DNA from: Streptococcus panodentis
Lineage (GTDB): Bacteria; Bacillota; Bacilli; Lactobacillales; Streptococcaceae
Direction: 5' to 3'
NCBI RefSeq assembly: GCF_017884005.1
Contig: NZ_QFAY01000002.1
Location: 99,125 to 163,124, forward strand
DNA length: 64,000 nt
Position numbers and translations under genes: made by a program. Each line of letters opens with the position of its first letter. The first letter of the stretch is position 1. Under the pieces are notes generated by a model that had not been told where the DNA came from, made no database searches, and worked only from the letters and a program-made list of their open reading frames with translations. Of this stretch, positions 60,765-64,000 are shown in pieces.

Positions 60765-60945
60765 GGTGGGACAGAACTAAATTTTTAAAAATTTAGTTCC
60801 CTTCGCTCTTTTGTTTCTAAGCTCAGACTGAAAAGGTTCCCCAAACCTTTTCAGTCCCAGCCCGGAGGACTGTGAGAGGTTGGGGATGAGGAAAACAGCG
60901 TTTTCCTCAATGTAGGAACTTTTTGGAGTCTAAAAGACTATAGTA
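60765..60945. repeat. Composite intergenic repeat, second copy
   Basis: Modules in the same order as at 55850-56290: GTGGGACAG, a palindrome CTAAATTTTTAAAAATTTAG, GTTCCCTTCGCTCTTTTG, a 13-bp hairpin GACTGAAAAGGTT (60827-60839) with AACCTTTTCAGTC (60844-60856), GGACTGTGAGAGGTTGGGGA at 60888 and TTTTCCTCAATGTAGGAACT near 60910. No gene. Confidence 0.7.
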
Positions 60946-60995
60946 GTGAAATAGTCTGGCTGCCCTTTTCGAATTCTCATCGCCAGCCTGACCAA

Positions 60996-61958
60996 TCATC
61001 CTTCCATATAGTTCTGCAGTTCCTGGTCTTGCAGACCGGCGTTGAGAGCGATGAGGAGCTTGAGTCGGGCTTTTGGGGCATTGAGCTCCTTGACAAACAT
61101 AATGCCGGCCTGATGCAGTTTGACACCGCCGCCTTCGTAAGCATAGACTGGCTCGGCAATGCCGTTGAAGCAGCGGGACACCAAAGCGATGGGGAGCCCG
61201 GCTGCTGCCATCTGGCCCAGTCTGTCGGATGTTTCTTGTGGCAGATTGCCGGCTCCGAAAGCTTCGATAATCAGACCGTCAATCTTGCTCAAATCCAGCA
61301 TATCCAGCAACTCTGTCTTCATCCCCGCATAAGCTGGAATGATGGGCACCAGCCCTGAGATCTTGTCCAGATCAAAGCGCACACGCGGTTCTGCTGTTTT
61401 AAAATAAAGAATTTCCTGCTTCATCACCAGCCCCAGCGGTCCGTGAGTCGGTGTCTGGAAGGTGCTGACATTGGTCGTGTGGGTTTTGGTCACATACTTG
61501 GCTGCATGTGCTTCGTCATTCATAACGACCAAGACACCCTTGCCTTTGGCCTTGTCGTCGCTGGCCACTCTGAGAGCTGACAGGTAGTTGTAAACGCCGT
61601 CGCTGCCCAGTTCATTGGAGCTGCGCATAGCTCCGGTCAGGACCACCGGAATATCCGGCAGTTCCATAGTATCCAGAAAGTAGGCTGTTTCCTCCAAGGT
61701 ATCCGTTCCGTGGGTAATGACCACACCGTCAAAGTACCGGGCCCGCTCCTTAATGGCTTGGTACAAGGTCAGCATGTGCTGGGGGGTGATGTGGGGGCTG
61801 GGAATGTTGAAAAAATCCACCGCCTCAACCTCAATCCCCTCCAGCGGCACCCGCACATGGTTCATTGGATTGTCCTTGTTGGTTACGACGGCTCCTGAAC
61901 CGTCTGCCTGCATGGAAATGGTCCCTCCGGTGTGCAGGACCAAGATGTTTTTTACCAT
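60996..61958 (-). CDS. ansA: L-asparaginase, type I (cytoplasmic)
   Basis: 320 aa. Hydrolyses L-asparagine to aspartate and ammonia. VLHTGGTISM and VITHGTDTLEETAYFL hold the two catalytic Thr/Lys-type motifs of the family; VVLTGAMRSSNELGSDG follows. No signal peptide. AAAGGAG lies before ATG 61958. The message begins about 225 bases upstream and carries an elaborate structured leader (62034-62176), so leader-mediated control is plausible. Confidence 0.95.
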   Translation of the reverse strand: MVKNILVLHTGGTISMQADGSGAVVTNKDNPMNHVRVPLEGIEVEAVDFFNIPSPHITPQHMLTLYQAIKERARYFDGVVITHGTDTLEETAYFLDTMELPDIPVVLTGAMRSSNELGSDGVYNYLSALRVASDDKAKGKGVLVVMNDEAHAAKYVTKTHTTNVSTFQTPTHGPLGLVMKQEILYFKTAEPRVRFDLDKISGLVPIIPAYAGMKTELLDMLDLSKIDGLIIEAFGAGNLPQETSDRLGQMAAAGLPIALVSRCFNGIAEPVYAYEGGGVKLHQAGIMFVKELNAPKARLKLLIALNAGLQDQELQNYMEG

Positions 61959-61992
61959 TTTTTCTCCTTTAGCCCTCTATCACCACGAAAGG

Positions 61993-62013
61993 AAAAAAGC
62001 AGGAAATCTGCTA
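61993..62013 (-). terminator. Short attenuator-like hairpin before ansA
   Basis: On the minus strand AGCAG-ATTTC-CTGCT is followed by TTTTTT (down to 61993). Only 5 bp of stem, so a weak terminator at best, but it is placed between the structured leader and ansA. The 17-bp string containing it recurs at 62241-62257, just upstream of the promoter. Confidence 0.4.
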
Positions 62014-62033
62014 GAGACTGAAGACAAAGTTAT

Positions 62034-62176
62034 CCAAAGTCTTTCCTTAAGTGAGTGCGGACGGTAGCGACTTCCTTCGGAATTCCATACCTAAGATTTG
62101 AGCCTAAAGTCTCAAATCTTCCGAGCGCCTGAAACTAAAGAGTTTCAGGCGCTTTTCTCACAGCGGAAAGACTTGG
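62034..62176 (-). promoter_or_regulatory. Four-stem, multibranch-like leader of ansA
   Basis: All arms are visible in the sequence. P1: GGAAAGACTTGG (62165-62176) with CCAAAGTCTTTCC (62034-62046, one bulge), continued by CTCAC (62157-62161) with GTGAG (62051-62055). P2: perfect 12-bp stem 62125-62136 with 62141-62152. P3: perfect 10-bp stem 62093-62102 with 62111-62120. P4: GGTA (62063-62066) with TACC (62088-62091), plus GACTTCC (62069-62075) with GGAATTC (62079-62085). Together they form a closed four-way junction of about 143 bases right after the ansA transcription start. I do not match it to a known riboswitch. A mobile repeat with terminal inverted repeats is the main alternative. Confidence 0.6.
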
Positions 62177-62191
62177 TTGATCTTTGTTTAA

Positions 62192-62200
62192 ATTATAGCA
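62192..62200 (-). promoter_or_regulatory. ansA promoter, extended -10
   Basis: On the minus strand TGCTATAAT (62200-62192), an extended -10, places the transcript start near 62185, nine bases before the first arm of the leader structure. No good -35. Confidence 0.6.
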
Positions 62201-62356
62201 ATGAGCTTTTTCAAAGAAAATGGAATTTGTCTACGTTCTGAAGCAGGAAATCTGCTAAGTATTTTCCTTGGTTATTGCTTTCTTTTTCATTCGTATGTCA
62301 CTGGGATTACCCGGGTTTATCTTTTTTACAATTCGTGTGATAGTATGTCATTTTTG

Positions 62357-62365
62357 TGTTATAAT
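62357..62365 (+). promoter_or_regulatory. Promoter of the HAD fusion gene, extended -10
   Basis: TGTTATAAT (TG 62357-62358, TATAAT 62360-62365), 23 bp before the ATG. No convincing -35. Confidence 0.6.
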
Positions 62366-62388
62366 TTATTGTATCATAAAAGGAAAGA

Positions 62389-63801
62389 ATGAGAAAATCA
62401 ATGGAAGTAAAAGCCGTCTTTTTCGATATTGATGGAACGCTGGTGAATGACAGTCGAACGGTTTTGAAATCTACAGAAACAGCCATTAAAAGCTTAAAAG
62501 AGCAGGGGATATTAGTCGGTCTGGCAACCGGCCGCGGTCCTTTCTTTGTCAAACCTTTTATGGAGCAGCTGGATTTGGACTTTGCCGTGACCTACAACGG
62601 TCAGTATATCTTTTCAAAGGACAGGGTGATTTCCGCCAGCCCCATTGACAAGCAGAGTCTGCGGGACTTGATTGCTTATGCCCAAAAACACAGAAAAGAG
62701 ATTTCTCTGGGGACAGCAGATGCCATGCTGGGGTCCAAGATTATGTCCTTTGGCATGAGTCCTTTCTCCCAGTGGACCAGCCAGTTCATTCCCAAGAAAA
62801 TGGCCCGCACCGTCAGTCACAGTTTTAACAAAATTATCAGCAAAGCCCTGCCCCAGCATGAAAAAGAGCTCCTGCAGCTGATTCAGGAACCCATTTATCA
62901 GGCCTTGATTTTGGCCAGTCCGGAAGAAAGCCATAAGATTGAAAGGGAGTTTCCGGATTTGAAATTTACCCGCAGCAGCCCCTATGCAGTGGATATTATC
63001 AACAAGAACATGTCTAAACTGGAGGGGATTCGCCGGGTCGGCAGGGAATACGGCTTTGATATCGGCCAGGTCATGGCTTTCGGAGACTCGGACAATGATT
63101 TGGAAATGCTGTCCGGTGTCGGCCTGTCCATTGCTATGGGGAATGGGACCAGCTCGGTCAAAGAGGTGGCCAAGCACACGACCAGCAGCAACAGTCAGGA
63201 CGGCATTCACAAGGCTTTGGAGCACTTCGGTATTCTGGCCAGTGAAAAAGTCTTTACCAGCAGCGATCATCATTTCAACAAAGTCAAGGAATTTCACAGC
63301 GTTATGGACAATGGGACCCAGGAGGAGCCAATTGTCTGGTCGCCGGAAGATGCCCGCCACCGGGCTGGCTTTAAGCTGGAAGAATTGGTGGAATTTCTCC
63401 GCGCAGCCAGTCCGTCGGAAGAAGAGTTTGAGCACTCAATGGCTTATCTTCATGAGGCGCTGGATCAGGCAGCAGCTAAGGTTCGCTCCAAGAGTCCGGC
63501 TGAGGTATCGCTGGTCGGTCAGGCTGATGCTCTCATTGACACTCTCTACTTTACCTATGGCAGCTTTGTGCTCATGGGGGTAGATCCTGAGCAGATTTTT
63601 GATATTGTCCATCGGGCCAATATGGGCAAAATCTTCCCCGACGGCAAGGCGCACTTTGACCCCGTTACCCACAAGATTCTCAAGCCAGATGACTGGGAAG
63701 AAAACTATGCACCGGAAAGAGCCATCAAAGAAGAGCTGGACCGGCAGATTCAGGCCTACCGGCGGACTTTGGCCTTGGATGACGAGACCAAGGGAGACTA
63801 G
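62389..63801 (+). CDS. Cof-type HAD phosphatase fused to a MazG/PRA-PH-like domain
   Basis: 470 aa. Residues 1-285 are a Cof-family HAD hydrolase: FFDIDGTLVND (nucleophile Asp), LATGRGPFF, and VMAFGDSDNDLEMLSGVG. Residues about 290-470 resemble the all-alpha NTP pyrophosphohydrolase superfamily: FNKVKEFHSVMD, KLEELVEFLRA, SLVGQADALIDTLYFTYGSF and ANMGKIFPDGKAHFDP. A two-step nucleotide clean-up (pyrophosphate release, then dephosphorylation) is a reasonable inference. AAAGGAAAG precedes ATG 62389; ATG 62401 is an alternative. Confidence 0.85.
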   Translation: MRKSMEVKAVFFDIDGTLVNDSRTVLKSTETAIKSLKEQGILVGLATGRGPFFVKPFMEQLDLDFAVTYNGQYIFSKDRVISASPIDKQSLRDLIAYAQKHRKEISLGTADAMLGSKIMSFGMSPFSQWTSQFIPKKMARTVSHSFNKIISKALPQHEKELLQLIQEPIYQALILASPEESHKIEREFPDLKFTRSSPYAVDIINKNMSKLEGIRRVGREYGFDIGQVMAFGDSDNDLEMLSGVGLSIAMGNGTSSVKEVAKHTTSSNSQDGIHKALEHFGILASEKVFTSSDHHFNKVKEFHSVMDNGTQEEPIVWSPEDARHRAGFKLEELVEFLRAASPSEEEFEHSMAYLHEALDQAAAKVRSKSPAEVSLVGQADALIDTLYFTYGSFVLMGVDPEQIFDIVHRANMGKIFPDGKAHFDPVTHKILKPDDWEENYAPERAIKEELDRQIQAYRRTLALDDETKGD

Positions 63802-64000
63802 GCTTTCCTATTTATTGCCAGCTGAGGCTCTTCAAACATCAAAGCGAACCTTGGCTAAGTCTGGAGGACCGTTGGTGATTGGGAATAAAGGGAGGGCAGC
63901 TTTTGACTGTAACACAGATTATAGAGGCTGGGACAAAAAGGCTTCAAAAAAAGCAACGACTAGAAAACAGCCGTTGCCTTTTGCTTTAAAGAGATAGTCT
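63802..64000. other. Window end: repeat pieces and a terminator-like hairpin
   Basis: No gene. GAGGCTGGGACA (63923-63934) is the same repeat type as at 45803. GCAACG (63953-63958) pairs with CGTTGC (63972-63977), followed by CTTTTGCTTT, probably the terminator of the HAD fusion gene. Confidence 0.55.

Noticed and set aside
62201..62392. 63-codon frame between the ansA leader and the HAD fusion gene
   Set aside because: No ribosome-binding site, rich in Cys/Phe/Tyr from AT-rich DNA, and it overlaps the promoter regions on both strands.

Overview
The window reads as a low-GC Gram-positive chromosome, most likely Streptococcus sanguinis or a very close relative. The backbone genes (scrB/scrA/scrK, manA, secA, tandem DAHP synthases, acpS, alr, recG, ansA) are typically streptococcal. 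A complete-looking anaerobic cobalamin cluster inside a Streptococcus is, to my knowledge, a hallmark of S. sanguinis. The species call rests on recognition, not on a search.

Layout. 1-4146 is the sucrose locus: scrB (minus strand, cut by the left edge) diverges from scrA, followed by scrK. 4193-5017 holds a degenerate peptide deformylase paralogue and a small membrane protein. 5192-9159 is a MarR regulator plus two half-ABC multidrug exporters, with palindromic operators around the promoter. 9455-34371 is a 29-gene, one-direction cobalamin island: cbiA B C C D E T F G H J, a cobA-hemD fusion, cbiK L, the cobalt ECF transporter cbiM N Q O, cbiP, a PduO-type adenosyltransferase, precorrin-2 dehydrogenase, hemA C D B L, and cobU S C. 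The hem genes make uroporphyrinogen III from glutamyl-tRNA, the cbi genes convert it to cobyrinic acid a,c-diamide and cobyric acid, and cobU/S/C build the nucleotide loop. cobT (lower-ligand activation) and cobD (aminopropanol phosphate) are not in the window.

34426-42325 is a second cluster: an Old Yellow Enzyme homologue, a family-5 binding lipoprotein, three ABC ATPases, two permeases and an aspartoacylase-like zinc hydrolase. A flavin-reductase-like protein and convergent queG follow; QueG is a cobalamin-dependent enzyme. From manA (44835) the streptococcal backbone resumes. It carries an LPXTG beta-helix surface protein, a KimA-type potassium transporter, secA, two DAHP synthases, acpS-alr, recG, ansA (minus) and a HAD/MazG-like fusion protein.

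Intergenic DNA from 42.3 kb onward is rich in dispersed and tandem repeat modules: a module of about 75 bp in five copies, 49-bp tandem units placed in inverted orientation on both sides of acpS-alr, and several composite elements. Other non-coding features worth attention are a structured leader with a perfect terminator before cbiA, a four-stem junction-like leader before ansA, and two promoters with 11-bp-phased half-sites that suggest a shared OmpR/PhoB-type regulator. I saw no rRNA or tRNA gene, CRISPR array, prophage or intact insertion sequence.
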